Origin: Phymatolithon calcareum
Taxonomy: Eukaryota > Rhodophyta > Florideophyceae > Hapalidiales
NCBI GenBank assembly: GCA_977006965.1
Contig: OZ345355.1
Coordinates: 2,170,001 to 2,234,000 of the forward strand
DNA length: 64,000 nucleotides
Reading direction: 5' to 3'
The position numbers and the translations under genes were made by a program. Within the stretch, counting starts at the first letter, position 1; each line of letters opens with the position of its first letter. Below are positions 1-9,887 of the stretch, one piece after another. The notes beneath the pieces are model-generated. The model was not told the DNA's origin and did not search any database. It worked only from the letters and a program-made list of their open reading frames with translations.

Positions 1-155
1 AGAACCTTGGTGAACAAGAAGAAGAAAGAGCAGTATCAAGAATACATCGCCGAGCTGGAGGAGAAGGATGGACCAGCGGCTTTGAAGCAACTTGCCAAGA
101 TGAAAAAGAAAATTCGAAGAAGAAAGCTAAGAAACGAGATGACAGGAAGCCCCAT
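1..155 (+). pseudogene. LINE fragment, endonuclease-RT linker region
   Basis: The frame starting at base 7 reads a lysine-rich helix (KKKKEQYQEYIAELEEKDG) followed by KIRRRKLRN. This matches, by eye, the segment just before the RT fingers of the other LINEs here (KCDQFERYFQEVEKMGP at about 7.05 kb). The copy is cut by the window edge on the left and joins repeat X on the right at about base 155. It is a remnant, not a gene. The family could not be fixed; V or III-like is most likely. Confidence 0.5.
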
Positions 156-597
156 GAATTCAGTCAGGAATTTTTCCCCGCTACAGTGCAGGGTTTTTTT
201 GAACTTGCAAGAGCTGTGATCCGGCCTCCCCATGGGAGAAGACTATCACCTTCTGGTAGTATGGTAGTACATGGATTCCGCCCTGAGTGGTGTGCCGCAA
301 CGCTCAAGGAAGCTGGGAGAGAAGACAGAAGAAGATGAAAGAAGACAGCGAGATGACTAGCTACCGTGAGCGTCCTAAATGGTTTCCAACCCGGGGCATC
401 CCTTTGAAGGACGGCGACTGAAGATTGGCTATGTAGCGATATAGATGTTAAGCTTCCCCAAGGTCTGCACATTGTGCAGCTTGGGCAGCTGTTGTGACAT
501 CAAGTACCACTCGTATCTGTTAAGTCTACTGGAGCCGTAAGGATGTGGAGTTGTTCACCAGCTCTGATAAATCCCGCAATAAAAGAAAGAAAGAAAG
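156..597 (+). repeat. Repeat X, 3' end of an unassigned retroelement
   Basis: About 440 bp that recurs at about 32.02-32.43 kb, sharing blocks such as GGCCTCCCCATGGGAGAAGA and CCGCCCTGAGTGGTGTGCCG. It ends in CAATAAAAG followed by GAAA repeats, like the 3' tail of the RNase H LINE (VII), so it may be the 3' untranslated part of a VII-like element. No convincing long reading frame is present. The next element (IV) begins immediately after its tail. Confidence 0.55.
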
Positions 598-2670
598 AAT
601 TGCGCTAAATTCTCAGCCCATATCTCAGCGACATGCCATAGCACCGAAAAGTGGCAACCCGGACTAAGAAAATTCTCCTGCACAGAGGACATGAGGACAA
701 AAATTGAAGCGGCTATCCGTAAAGCACCAAACGGAAAGGCACCAGGCTTAGACGAGGTGAAGGCTGAAATGCTAAAAGTCGATATATCGCTCAATGCCGA
801 AGTGCTTACAGCCTTGTGGGAGGCCTGCGGGAGATGTGGAGACACGCCTCTGCACTGGCAGAAAGCGCTCCTCGTCCCAATACACAAGAAGGGGGCACAC
901 GAGGACCCCGGAAACTACCGACCGATTTCCTTGCTGAGCCACGCAAGGAAAATTATTGAGACAGCGATTGATATGAAGCTGCGCACAGTATACTCAAACC
1001 ACTGGTATCAGCTTGGGTTCCAAAAGGGGAAGAGCACTGAACTGGCCATCCTAAGAGCTACTGAGCTACTAAAAGAGGATCAGAGATGTGTAGCAGTATT
1101 GGACCTTAAGGCTGCCTACGACACAGTACCGAGAGTACACTTGGTGAACAGAATGAGACAAGTACTGCCCAAGGAGATCTGCGCAATGGCCGAGACGTTC
1201 TTGACACCATCCTGGGTAGCAACAATTGGTGATGCGAACAGGAACTGGTTTCTAGTGGACAGGGGGGTCCCACAAGGGTCCCCTCTCAGTCCAAGCCTCT
1301 ACAACATCTTCATGGATGAATTCGCCGAGCGAATGAGCCGGGCATCAAAAACCTGGGCTGAAGTACCGGCTATCCTCTTCGCAGACGATGTTCTTCTCTC
1401 TGCGAAATCACCCGCTGCACTGCAAGGACTATTGGATATAGCTACCCAATGGGCACAAGAGCGAGATATGACTTGGAACACTAAACAAGGGAAAAGCGAA
1501 GTCCTCGAATCAGAGGAAACATTGGGCAAGACATTCAAGCTAGCGAACAAGGTACTAGCACAAGTTCTGGAGGTCACGTACCTTGGAGTATCCATAGACC
1601 CCGGAGGAGTCACAGATACGTTAATGATGCAACGACTAAAGAAAGCAAGGACGGCCGTATACGAGTTGCGTACACTGGGAGTGTTCAAGAAAGGGCTGAG
1701 TATACAGAAGTGTATTCAGATATACAAGGCGCTAGTACAGCCACGCTGGGAGTACGCAATGCACTTAACGCCCTGGACAGAAGACGTACAAAATGCTGTC
1801 AAGGAAGTAGAAGCAACATTCTTCAATCAAGTATTCGGGCCACTGGCCCGAGGAAGGACGGATAGGCTCCGTCTCCTGTGCCGGATCCAGGCGGCCGCAC
1901 ATCGACGAGAAATGTTGGCCTTCAAAATGCTGAGAAGGAACAAGGCGAAAGAACGTATGTATTCAAAAGAAGTGCCCGAAAGAAGAAACAACCATGAATG
2001 GCAGTACACGAGGAAAGATATCGCCGCGATGGAGACCAGAGAGCCGTTCGGTGAAGCTGTAAAGCATATCCAAACGAACCAATCGTCGCAAACACTTCGA
2101 TCGAAATTTCTGGAAATGGAAGGAGACCGCCTAGAATCGAAGCGGAAAAGAAAGATACCGTACGACAAGACAAGAGAATTGCCGGCAATCCTCAAGTTCC
2201 CCAAGGTGAAGCACAGACAACTAGCGCTGCAGTATGCCTGCGGCAGATTCCCACAGGTGTCAACAACAAGTATGACTGAAGAATTCGGCACCAGAGCCAG
2301 AGAGCATATGGAAACCCTTGAACGCACGTTAGCAGGGTACGAACTTGAAGGAGAAAAACGACTGGAAACAGAAAAGGCGCTGGATGAGCTCTTACTATTT
2401 AGCAAGACACTCATAGGACGCATGGAGACCGAAGAAGGCTTGTATTAATCCGCAGAAGGCAAGACAAAAAGTGGTCGAGACCAAGCACCAACAATCCCGT
2501 AGAGGACTGAAATAGGACTACTTTGAGTCCTGAGTTTTCCCGTCCGCCATTCTGGTGGACGTTTTGTGAGCTACACAAAGGTAGGTAGCATCAGAGGAAG
2601 CCTTGCCCATATCTTCGGAAGTCTGTGGGGATTTTAAATAAACTTGAAAGGAAAAAAAAAAAAAAAAAAA
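598..2670 (+). mobile_element. Family IV LINE, 5'-truncated
   Basis: 5'-truncated non-LTR retrotransposon. Coding sequence is readable from about base 600, upstream of the first ATG, through the RT and C-terminal region to 2448. A 200 bp 3' untranslated region follows, with AATAAA at about 2637 and an 18-nt poly-A tract near 2652-2669. The ORF1 and endonuclease parts are missing. It abuts the GAAA tail of repeat X, suggesting insertion at or just after that tail. Its close relatives are at 12.9-14.3, 21.07-22.55 and 30.8-31.7 kb. Confidence 0.88.
691..2448 (+). CDS. Reverse transcriptase, C-terminal part of LINE ORF2 (family IV)
   Basis: 585 codons from the first ATG, although the true frame runs in from about base 600, so this start is an artefact of truncation. 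RT motifs in order: GFQKGKST at about residue 109, AVLDLKAAYD (motif A, catalytic Asp) at about 133, GVPQGSPLSP (motif B) at about 191, and FADDV (motif C, the catalytic Asp pair) at about 229. After the thumb comes a C-terminal region with KHRQLALQYACGRFPQVS at about 506, a motif shared by other families here. There is no CCHC knuckle and no RNase H. The frame has no internal stop, so the insertion is fairly young, but without its endonuclease it cannot be autonomous. Confidence 0.88.
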   Translation: MRTKIEAAIRKAPNGKAPGLDEVKAEMLKVDISLNAEVLTALWEACGRCGDTPLHWQKALLVPIHKKGAHEDPGNYRPISLLSHARKIIETAIDMKLRTVYSNHWYQLGFQKGKSTELAILRATELLKEDQRCVAVLDLKAAYDTVPRVHLVNRMRQVLPKEICAMAETFLTPSWVATIGDANRNWFLVDRGVPQGSPLSPSLYNIFMDEFAERMSRASKTWAEVPAILFADDVLLSAKSPAALQGLLDIATQWAQERDMTWNTKQGKSEVLESEETLGKTFKLANKVLAQVLEVTYLGVSIDPGGVTDTLMMQRLKKARTAVYELRTLGVFKKGLSIQKCIQIYKALVQPRWEYAMHLTPWTEDVQNAVKEVEATFFNQVFGPLARGRTDRLRLLCRIQAAAHRREMLAFKMLRRNKAKERMYSKEVPERRNNHEWQYTRKDIAAMETREPFGEAVKHIQTNQSSQTLRSKFLEMEGDRLESKRKRKIPYDKTRELPAILKFPKVKHRQLALQYACGRFPQVSTTSMTEEFGTRAREHMETLERTLAGYELEGEKRLETEKALDELLLFSKTLIGRMETEEGLY

Positions 2671-2904
2671 TTGATGATATGTCATATATTTCGTTATGAA
2701 AGAGATTTATGCGTACAGAAATAGAAGAAGAAGAAATAGGAGTTTTTATTTAAAAGTTACCAACGCATTTGCGAACGCTTCGGGCAAGTTTGCAAAGGCC
2801 ATACGGTCACGGACAGGGTCTTTCTAGGTTGAAGGTTTTCATGGTCGGGTGCCATTCCACTATACTGGGTCACGCATACTATACGAGGAGTGGGCCGGTT
2901 GAAT

Positions 2905-3366
2905 TCATGTTTCGGCTGCAGCTTTTGCCGCTTGAAACATGAAAAGGAATTCGTCAAGTGCTCTTCTTGTGTAGGCATTTTTTTCGAATGATAGCTTGTC
3001 TATTGATAGACCTGCCTTGATATCTTCCACAGCATCTTTTCCAGTTTGACCTGTACGTTCTATGAACTCCGAGGTGCCCATGCGCGGGAATGTACCAACT
3101 GAACGTTTTATGACCAGTGTACTGACTCTCCTTGCCTTGAAAGACAAATGCGGTGGCAATGATGTCTTGTGTGGTATTCGGTTTTTTGTCATTTTCAGCT
3201 TTAGTGGGGGCTTAGCGTGGTTCACATCCAGTCTTGCATTCTGCATCTCCTTGGAGTCTTTTCTGGTACGGGCTTTGACTCGACATTTTCTAAGCGCCTC
3301 ATGACTTTGCACAAGTAATCGTGTTAGGATGTCTCTTCTGGCCTTCGGTCTTACAATATAGCGCAT
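2905..3366 (-). pseudogene. C-terminal domain of family I ORF2
   Basis: The frame starts with RYIVRPKARRDILTRLL, matching CRIVKPKDRRDILARLF at about 63.87 kb, and ends with ELIERTGQTGKDA-like sequence and a final FMFQAAKAAAET. The same C-terminus is seen at 15.5, 30.6 and 47.6 kb, which defines family I. The link to the palm fragment upstream is broken by the VIII insertion and by frameshifts. Confidence 0.8.
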
Positions 3367-3447
3367 TACTATGCCACTTTCAGAGCTCCTTTTTCCTGGT
3401 TTTCACAATATCTGAACGAAGAACATCGACTCGATCTTCTTGATCTC

Positions 3448-3742
3448 TTTTCTTTTAGCAGCTCTTTAGTTGTTTATTTGAAAGCCCTCATTAACACTCT
3501 TAAGCCTGTACTGGAGTAGCTTTTCATAACTTGTACATTCTAATGTAACTCCTTGTCCCAGGGACTCGTCTTTTTCCATATTGTCAATTGTGGTGACACT
3601 ATAGAGTATTATTGAGTCTAATGCCCTTTACGTTCTTAACATTTCTTCGTAGACCAGTTCATACCTTGTTAGGTTCTTGCGTAAGGTCTCCATGTAGCGT
3701 TCTGCTGCCGTTCCGAAGTAATCGATATTAGCGTCGTGCTCA
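3448..3742 (-). mobile_element. Family VIII LINE 3' fragment, nested in family I
   Basis: A 295-bp 5'-truncated 3' end flanked by the perfect 12-bp TSD CTTCTTGATCTC at 3436-3447 and 3743-3754. It shares the block TTAGTTGTTTATTTGAAAGC with the copies at 11.5, 39.4, 40.6-41.05 and 54.4 kb. It includes the end of the C-terminal coding region and the 3' untranslated part. Confidence 0.85.
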
Positions 3743-4002
3743 CTTCTTGATCTCATGCTCTACTTTGGGTTTCCATGGTGTCAGATGCAGCGAATACTCC
3801 CACCTCAACTGCAAAAGAGATTTGTATAACCTTATTGACCTCACCGTGTGGACTCCGTTAGTGAAAACCCCCCGCCTTCTTAGAGTTCCGGGGGCATTTA
3901 TTAAACTTCTTAATTCTCACAACCAATTTGGAAACTGAGATCCCTTCCTCAGTAATCGTTACTCCCAGGTATTTCACTTCCAGTTCTTTCTTCAGCTACC
4001 GT

Positions 4003-4320
4003 TCAGGTAGTTGAAAATAATGCCATTGCAGTAGCCTTTGTCCACAGGATGACGCTTTTCGCCATGTTCCACTTCATTTCGTTTTTCTTGTCCCATTTCG
4101 ACGCCAAGTCAAGAATTTCCTCGAGTACCTTCGCTGAGATCACTGTCAGCTTCACATTATCTTCGAAAATCTTGCAAGACTCTTTTGACAGTTCTCTAGG
4201 TATTGAGTCAAGCTCGATGGCAAAGGTGTGCATAAAAATATTCCAGAGGCATGGGCTTAGGGTTGAGCCTTGATACACACCCTTCGCGATCGTGAAACAC
4301 TCGCCATCATCCGTCTGCAC
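4003..4320 (-). pseudogene. RT palm fragment of the family I copy
   Basis: The minus-strand frame contains a degraded motif B (GVYQGSTLSPCLWNIFM) and a motif C in which FADD has become FEDNV, so the catalytic aspartates are not intact. It continues into the post-palm region (EMKWNMAKS). After a frameshift, the downstream part (about 3.75-3.94 kb) resembles the post-RT region read near 63.6 kb. It is an inactivated remnant. Confidence 0.75.
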
Positions 4321-4336
4321 ATACAGAAATAGAAAT

Positions 4337-4524
4337 CAGAGGGTAGATAGCAAAATGGAAGCCCTCAAAGCGACGCCAAAATTCGTCAGGCTTGACTGGC
4401 TATAACAAGAACGTTTTCGAATTCGTAAAGGTGGCTGCCTACTCAACTGAAGATTAAATAGACTTGACCTCTACAGTACTCATATTACCTGTGTGTGTCA
4501 TGCTTGACGTTAATCGTGATTAGA
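4337..4524. other. Stretch between family I and family II; nothing recognised
   Basis: About 190 bp between the right TSD of the family I copy and the 3' end of the family II element. I see no long frame, repeat or RNA signal. It is presumably part of the older target sequence. Confidence 0.4.
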
Positions 4525-4615
4525 TGGATTTATTGAGCAGGTACCATGTGTCCCAACTGGAAGAAAGTCGGCAGCTTTCTAGGCATACTCTATTAGCATT
4601 GAAAATTCAGCTTCC

Positions 4616-5161
4616 TTAATCAGAATTACATAGAACCACGTCAATGGCTCTAGCCACTTCAATCTCTTCTGCCGAGGTCCATGAAGGCTTCTTCAGAATT
4701 CTGTTGAGTGTTCCAACTGCCCATGATCCTTGACTGTCCATTTCTTCAATTAACTTCGGTGGGTTTCTCGGAAAATGGCCTGAAAACCACCTTGCACAAA
4801 GAATTCTGTATCTGCTTTCTTTCATCCTCACTGCTTGGTGCTGTATATTATTCTTGGCGAACGTAATTTTCCTGATGCGGTGCTCTTCTTGCTGCTCCCA
4901 TACTCGCCGAAGGCCAGAAATATCTTGAATGTCTGTTGTCGTCTTTGATTCCCGTATACAGTCGAGAGTTTCGAGTTCTAGCTCTGCCCCTGTGTCATCT
5001 GTCTCCTCCACAATCCTGCTTAATCTTCGTCTTAGCTTCCGGAACAGGTGTTGTGGGCGAAACTCCCATAGCTCTATTAGGCACAGTTTCATTACTCTTC
5101 TCCCGTGCCGCGCTGCCAACTTCCCGATTAGTATCGATGCAATATCCGTCTGCTTTTTCAC
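4616..5161 (-). pseudogene. C-terminal domain of family II ORF2
   Basis: 181 codons covering the post-RT region. It contains SRYRILCARWFSGHFPRNPP, the family II version of the C-terminal motif shared across families here, and ends EVARAIDVVLCNSD. Related pieces occur at 16.62-16.79, 34.58-34.94, 46.68-46.91 and 55.06 kb. No zinc knuckle is visible. Confidence 0.75.
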
Positions 5162-5505
5162 TGCTGCTTTCGATACACCGATTGTGTCGGGTGTTATATG
5201 CGCAGCGTACTCATATACTGGCCTGATAAAAGCTTTGAAGAGCCTGATAATCTTTTCGGTGCTCTATCTTCTTCTTGTCATTCCTAGGTTGCTCATGAGC
5301 CGAACTTTGGCGCTTGCGCTTTTGAATCGCTCCAGAAGCTTGTCGTCACGAACCCTGTTCGCGTCAATTGTCGTCCCGAGATAGTCTGCAGTGCGTCGTA
5401 TTTCAACTTCCTCGTCTACCAGTGTGATGGGTTTTCCGACCATTCGACGTGGGAGTATGAATGAACATTTTCGGGTTGACCACGTCATCCGATATACCCG
5501 TGCCC

Positions 5506-5787
5506 AGACGAGCTCCTAACCATGTTTCAGGCTGTGGACAAGTAAGGACTACCCGCAAATTGAAATTACAGCGTGCCACAGGACAGGGGAGTAACTTTCC
5601 CCCTCGAGGTCCCGAAGGAGACCAGAGGTGGGTTTTTGTAGTCCACTGAGTCGTGTCGCACCAACAAGAAAAGAAAACCCCTTCAGGACAGAATCTAGCC
5701 AAAACCCCTTGGCCTTAGGAAAGTTGCCCCGAGCGTCAGCAGATGCGTTGGTAACTTTTAAATAAAAATCTACCTTTCTTCTTCTTC
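5506..5787 (+). mobile_element. Family I LINE 3' end (282 bp), nested in family II
   Basis: A perfect 13-bp TSD, TATACCCGTGCCC, lies at 5493-5505 and 5788-5800. The insert holds the last codons of family I (DELLTMFQAVDK then a stop), its 3' untranslated region with AATAAA, and a (TTC)n tail. It is one of many 5'-truncated family I copies that could be mistaken for a SINE. Confidence 0.9.
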
Positions 5788-5878
5788 TATACCCGTGCCC
5801 ATTCGGAGCATTCCTGGAGCATTTTCTGTAGTTCTTCTTCGTTTCTTACCATTAGTATGACGTCATCGGCAAATATGT

Positions 5879-6646
5879 TCAGACGATGGCTCGGGTCAGA
5901 ATCATTGAGGCTAATGGCCGTGACTCTTTCTGCCGCGTATCCATGAGGATGTTGAACAGTGTGGGGCTAATGGGGGAACCTTGAGGGACTCCTCGTTCGC
6001 TTGTCCCTTGAGTTCTTCCTGCGTCGTTCATAACAATGAATGTAGTTTTCTGCAGCGAGAAGGAGGCAAGTGATGCAAGGTTTGCTGATAGCCTGAGATC
6101 GATTTCTCGCATAAGCTCCTCTCTTGGGACTCGGTCTTATGCTGACTTTAGGTCAAGCACGGCTTTTGTGTTCCTTCCTCGTCTCGCGGCTGATATGTAA
6201 CGGAGGAGGGCCCTTTCTGTTCCTTTCTTGGGCTGGAAGCCCATTTGGGATCCGCTGAATCTATCTTCCTTCCGGATCAATTTGTCCACTGCTGATTCAA
6301 ATATCTTGCAAGCGTGCGATAATAGAGAAATCGGTCTGCATCTTTTCGGTGAGCTTGAGTCTCCTTTCTTAAATATTGGAACCACCAGTGCCTTATTCCA
6401 ATCGTCAGGCCAGCAGCCAAGCTGGCCGGCTTTCGTGATCGTGGCTAGCAAGAAAATGTAGCTGTCCTCAGGGGTGAGCAGCAATGCTTCGGAGAAGATG
6501 CCATCCAGTCCAGCTGCTTTTTGCCTCGGGGCACGTTTTAGGGCGCTCTTGAGCTCTAGTTCTAGTGCTCGTGTAACTTGGAATTTACTCGTTCCTATGA
6601 GTGTTCCTCTGGGGTCCTTGAGCTCCCCAAATAGATTTGTTGCCAT
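5879..6646 (-). pseudogene. RT fingers and palm of family II ORF2
   Basis: Two minus-strand frames joined by a frameshift or stop near 6.13 kb. The first has the N-terminal RT block (ALKRAPRQKAAGLDGI, then PISLLSHACKIFE, then GFQPKKGTERALLR) and motif A (AVLDLKSA). The second has motif B (GVPQGSPISPTLFNILMD). Motif C is present only as degraded sequence near 5.87 kb. Not functional. Confidence 0.78.
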
Positions 6647-6944
6647 TTCCGCCGGGGTATAGAGGCATGCCTTCGCAGCAATTCGTCTGGGCTCTCCTCT
6701 TCTTCATTCAAATTAAATTTTTCATCTTTTTCGCGAAGCCTGTTGGACTTGAGGCGGAAGGATCTTCAGTGAATTTCTTAAAGCATGCTCTTCTGTTCAC
6801 CTTGGTCATCTTTTTTAACTTTCTGTCGAGATCTTTTTGCGCTTCCCAGTGACTGACCCGGTTAGTTCTCTGCGCCTTCTGGTAGGCCCCCGTCCGGAGC
6901 TTAGAAAGTTTGTCCAGTTCTTTGGTCCAGAACTCTTTGAAAAT

Positions 6945-7025
6945 CTTTAACAGCATTTTCACCTCTCGGAGGGCTTCCTCGAAAGTGACAAAGAAGCCCT
7001 CCGAGAGGTGAAAATGCTGTTAAAG
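6945..7025. repeat. Perfect 33-bp palindrome arms at a LINE 5' junction
   Basis: The left arm, 6945-6977, and the right arm, 6993-7025, are exact reverse complements separated by 15 bp. The right arm belongs to family V coding sequence (EVKMLLKK). The left arm is not family II sequence but an inverted copy of the same family V bases. It marks the 5' end of the V insertion. Confidence 0.9.
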
Positions 7026-8145
7026 AAGAAGGTGAGAAAAGCCAAATGCGACCAATTTGAAAGATATTTTCAGGAGGTTGAGAAAATGGGGCCGAGCGAG
7101 GCGGCGAACACCACAAGCAAGATCATGAAATCAAAAGCCCGGAGGAAAGGAACAAACAAAGCTCTCGGGGCTCCTGTGCACCCAAGCAAATTCTCAGCAT
7201 ACATCTCAAGTGTGTGTAAGGCGGAAGAAGACTGGAATCTGCCGTTGCGTATGTTTGCACTCAATAAGGCAATGAAGCGGCACATCGCAAGAGCATTCAA
7301 AAGAGCACCGAAGGGGAAGGCGGTAGGTCCAGACGGAATTGCGGTCGACATGTTGCACGCGAACAAAGAAGCGGGGCTCGAAATAATGCTAGCATTATGG
7401 GAAACATGCGGGAGACTCAAATGCCTTCCTCGGGCATGGCGCCAAGCAACTCTGATTCCCTTATACAAGAAAGGCCCAGCTCATGTAGCAGCAAACTACA
7501 GGCCCATATCTCTTTTAAGTCAAGCCAGGAAAATCATCGACTCAGCTCTAGATGTATACATACGCGAGAACTATCGCTTCAATAAGGTTCAGCTGGGTTT
7601 TCGGAAAGACAGAAGCACATATCTCGCTATACTCCGGGCAAAAAGTTCAATGAAAAAGGGCCATCCGTTCATAGCAGTTCTTGACCTATCCGCGGCATAC
7701 GATAGTGTGCCCAGGGATATCCTCATGAATAGGCTGACGGAGAAACTTCCTGAAGAGATAGCAAGGATGGTTGCGTACCTGTTAAAACCATCGTGGGTCA
7801 CATCAGCTGGAGACGAGACAGAAACGTGGTGTATCATCGACCGAGGAGTACCTCAAGGTTCCCCGCTTAGTCCATGCATATACAATATATTCATGGACAC
7901 ATTCGCAGAAGCCGTCTCCAAGACAGACAGGAACGTCTCAGAAAGCCCTGTGCAATTGTTCGCAGATGATGTTCAGCTTCAAGCGAAGACAGGACGAGGA
8001 ATGCAGAAACTTCTTGATATAGCGACCAGTTGGGCAAGCGAAAATGGCATGAAATGGAACACAAAACCAGGAAAAAGCGAAGTTCTTAAGTACAAAGGAC
8101 TTCAGAAGCACACGTATTACTTGGCGGGACGAGAACTATATCAAG
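7008..8145 (+). pseudogene. RT of the family V copy, part 1 (before the SINE)
   Basis: An open frame from the palindrome junction. It has KFSAYISSVCKAEEDWN, RAPKGKAVGPDG, PISLLSQARKIID, GFRKDRSTYLAILR, motif A AVLDLSAAYDSVP at about residue 222, motif B GVPQGSPLSPCIYNIFMD and motif C FADDVQLQ, all intact. The frame is ended artificially by read-through into the SINE up to 8393. It lacks an N-terminal endonuclease because of 5' truncation. Confidence 0.85.
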
Positions 8146-8443
8146 ACCACCTGTGGTATAGTGGTAAAACTGCCTCCGCGCACCTGTGCGCATATTTCGG
8201 TATGATACAGGCAGGAATGTTGAGGTCGCCGGTTCGAGTCCTGTCACAAGCAAGAATTGAATTAACGTTCCGCAAAGGGCACACGGATGTCGCCGTGGAG
8301 TGGTGTGCAGCAGTACTAGCGCGAAGCAGATACGAGAGTACCAGGAATGGATCCATATCAGGAACATTTAGAGCACCCCTAGATGTTGAATAATGTACAC
8401 TTTGTGTAATTCGAATAACCTGCAATAAACAAACAAACAAACA
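8146..8443 (+). mobile_element. tRNA-derived SINE inserted in a LINE
   Basis: A 298-bp insert with an exact 12-bp TSD, AACTATATCAAG, at 8134-8145 and 8444-8455. The head is tRNA-like: A box TGGTATAGTGG at 8154-8164 fits TRGYNNARNNG, and B box GGTTCGAGTCC at 8231-8241 fits GGTTCGANTCC exactly, so an internal RNA polymerase III promoter is likely. The 70-base A-to-B distance is longer than in most tRNAs and may include an insertion. A unique body follows, then an (AAAC)n tail with an AATAAA-like start. Cutting it out restores the RELYQ-WRLSYLGVSMN sequence seen at about 36.35 kb. Confidence 0.92.
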
Positions 8444-8455
8444 AACTATATCAAG

Positions 8456-9333
8456 CCTGGAGACTCTCGTATCTTGGGGTAAGCATGAATAACAAGGGTG
8501 TTACGGATGACACGGGCATAGCAAGAGTTCGAAATGCTGCAGGATGCATACATAAGCTTCGGGAGCTTGGAGTGAATGCTCGAGGATTCAAACCGGAGAC
8601 ATTCATCAGGATCTTTAAGTCGCTAATTAGCCCGAAATGGGAGTATGCGTTACACGTTACTCCAATGACAAATCGATTGCTCTCGGCAATCGAGTCGGCA
8701 GAGGGCTTGTTCTACAAGAATGTTTTCGGAAAGTATGCCGAACACCGCCGGGACCGAATGCGAGTTCTGTGCCGACTGGGACCACCAAAGATGAGGAGAC
8801 GTCATCAAGCAGAAAGGTTCGCATTAAGCCTGGTACGACACAAAAAGCTCCTTGAAGAAACAGAAGAGTACGTTGGAAGAGATGAGGACGTAAAGGAAGC
8901 AATGAAGGATATTGAATATCTCAAGATGTATGAAGACTTGCGAAAAGCCCTTCAGAAAGCCCAGGAGGGATCTGTCACGAAGAAGAGGAGGAGAGAAGAA
9001 ACAATTAAGGTATGGGAAAAGGAAGAAGAAGGCAGATCAATGAAGATTCCAAATGAAGGTAGGCTACCAGGGATCCTTTACATAGGAGAAAGAACAACAC
9101 GTTTAAGGTGCCTAAGGTTGACATTCAACCGAGCATCCCTTTGGAGGAAATCAGTGTTGGGTGCTTACTGTGGGATTACCACGGTGATCGAACTAGTCGC
9201 CTTACAACGTACTCTAGCGTCATCGAAGATGAGTACAGAAATTGAGTTTGAGTGCAAGAGACTCACAGGAGCTCTTGTTGGGAGAGAATTACGAATGAAG
9301 AACGTTTTGAGCAGCCAGATGACTTTAGCGTAG
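8456..9333 (+). pseudogene. RT C-terminal part of the family V copy, part 2
   Basis: Resumes after the SINE with RLSYLGVSMNNKGVTDD and runs without a stop to 9333 through the post-RT region. It includes ERTTRLRCLRLTFNRASLWR, the family V form of the shared C-terminal motif, and ends LSSQMTLA. With part 1 it would form one continuous ORF2 segment. Confidence 0.85.
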
Positions 9334-9411
9334 AGATTATGCAAGAGCTGCTCCGTTACTCCAAGGTGAGGCTTTGGGAGCTCTCAAAAATAAAATCATC
9401 AAATATCCCCT

Positions 9412-9690
9412 TTGAATCTCCTTGGCTTCCTTGACTTCCTGGGTACCAACAGTCTGTTAATGATATCGCAAGCGCTCATGTAGGTCTTCTGATAAGCTTC
9501 CACTGTTTCCGCTTTGTATATATCTTGAATTGCTGACGGGAGTCTTGACTTATATTCGGACACTACTATTTCTTGTAGCTTATTGTTTTTCTTGGCGCTC
9601 AATGGTAAACGGTACTCCGCGTCTCTCTGACACGTTTGATTAACATAGTCCTGAACCACACAGTGTAAGCTCAAAGAATGAAAGATAGAA
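9412..9690 (-). pseudogene. Family II endonuclease-RT linker, 5' remnant
   Basis: The minus frame EYKSRLPSAIQDIYKAETVE resembles EYRHRLPTQIMRLKACQSA in family I near 63.35 kb, which follows the endonuclease there. This is therefore the most 5' surviving part of the family II copy. Its frame continues at about 6.93 kb once the family V insertion is ignored. Confidence 0.72.
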
Positions 9691-9887
9691 AACGTGAATA
9701 GAAACCAAGGTGCGATTTAACCTCAGTTGGGTAGACTACCACCTTTACAATAAACTATAGTACTTCGAATTATAGAGGAATATCTCCAAAGACCCTGAAT
9801 ACGGTTGCGTGTCTCCAGTCGAATCATGTGCATTCGGCAATGGACCGCCTCGCTATAGCCAGAGAAGAGTCTCATCTGTGGCACATA

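Larger units (their letters stand above)
2727..4323 (-). mobile_element. Family I LINE, 5'-truncated, split by family VIII
   Basis: Flanked by a perfect 13-bp TSD, TACAGAAATAGAA, at 2714-2726 and 4324-4336. On the minus strand it runs from the RT palm (near 4320) to the C-terminus (2905) and a 3' region ending in (TTC)n, seen here as GAAGAAGAAG at 2724-2735. It carries several frameshifts. A family VIII fragment with its own TSD lies inside at 3448-3742, so family I landed first. Confidence 0.85.
6947..9411 (+). mobile_element. Family V LINE, 5'-truncated, split by a SINE
   Basis: A truncated family V copy inside family II, with RT from about 7.0 kb and the C-terminus at 9333. Its 3' end has AATAAA and a terminal ATATCCCC at about 9.41 kb. 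The flanks CTTTGAAAATC (left, about 6936) and CTTTGAATC (right, about 9412) look like an imperfect TSD. A tRNA-derived SINE splits the RT frame at 8146-8443. The very similar uninterrupted copy at 35.41-36.71 kb lets the missing join be checked. Confidence 0.87.
4525..9690 (-). mobile_element. Family II LINE, decayed, split by families V and I
   Basis: On the minus strand the order is: endonuclease-RT linker (9674 to 9412), RT N-terminal part (6940 to 6640), fingers and palm (6646 to 5880), post-palm (5488 to 5264), C-terminus (5161 to 4616), and a 3' end read as CTCAATAAATCCA at about 4525. Removing the family V insertion joins RKPRRFK at about 9.42 kb to FKEFWTKELDKL at about 6.93 kb in one sense, confirming a single interrupted element. 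The endonuclease and ORF1 are absent. Several frameshifts make it a pseudo-element. Confidence 0.82.

Noticed and set aside
8231-8241. A functional tRNA gene at the B box
   Set aside because: No proper acceptor stem pairing or terminator, and the unit has a SINE body, tail and TSD.
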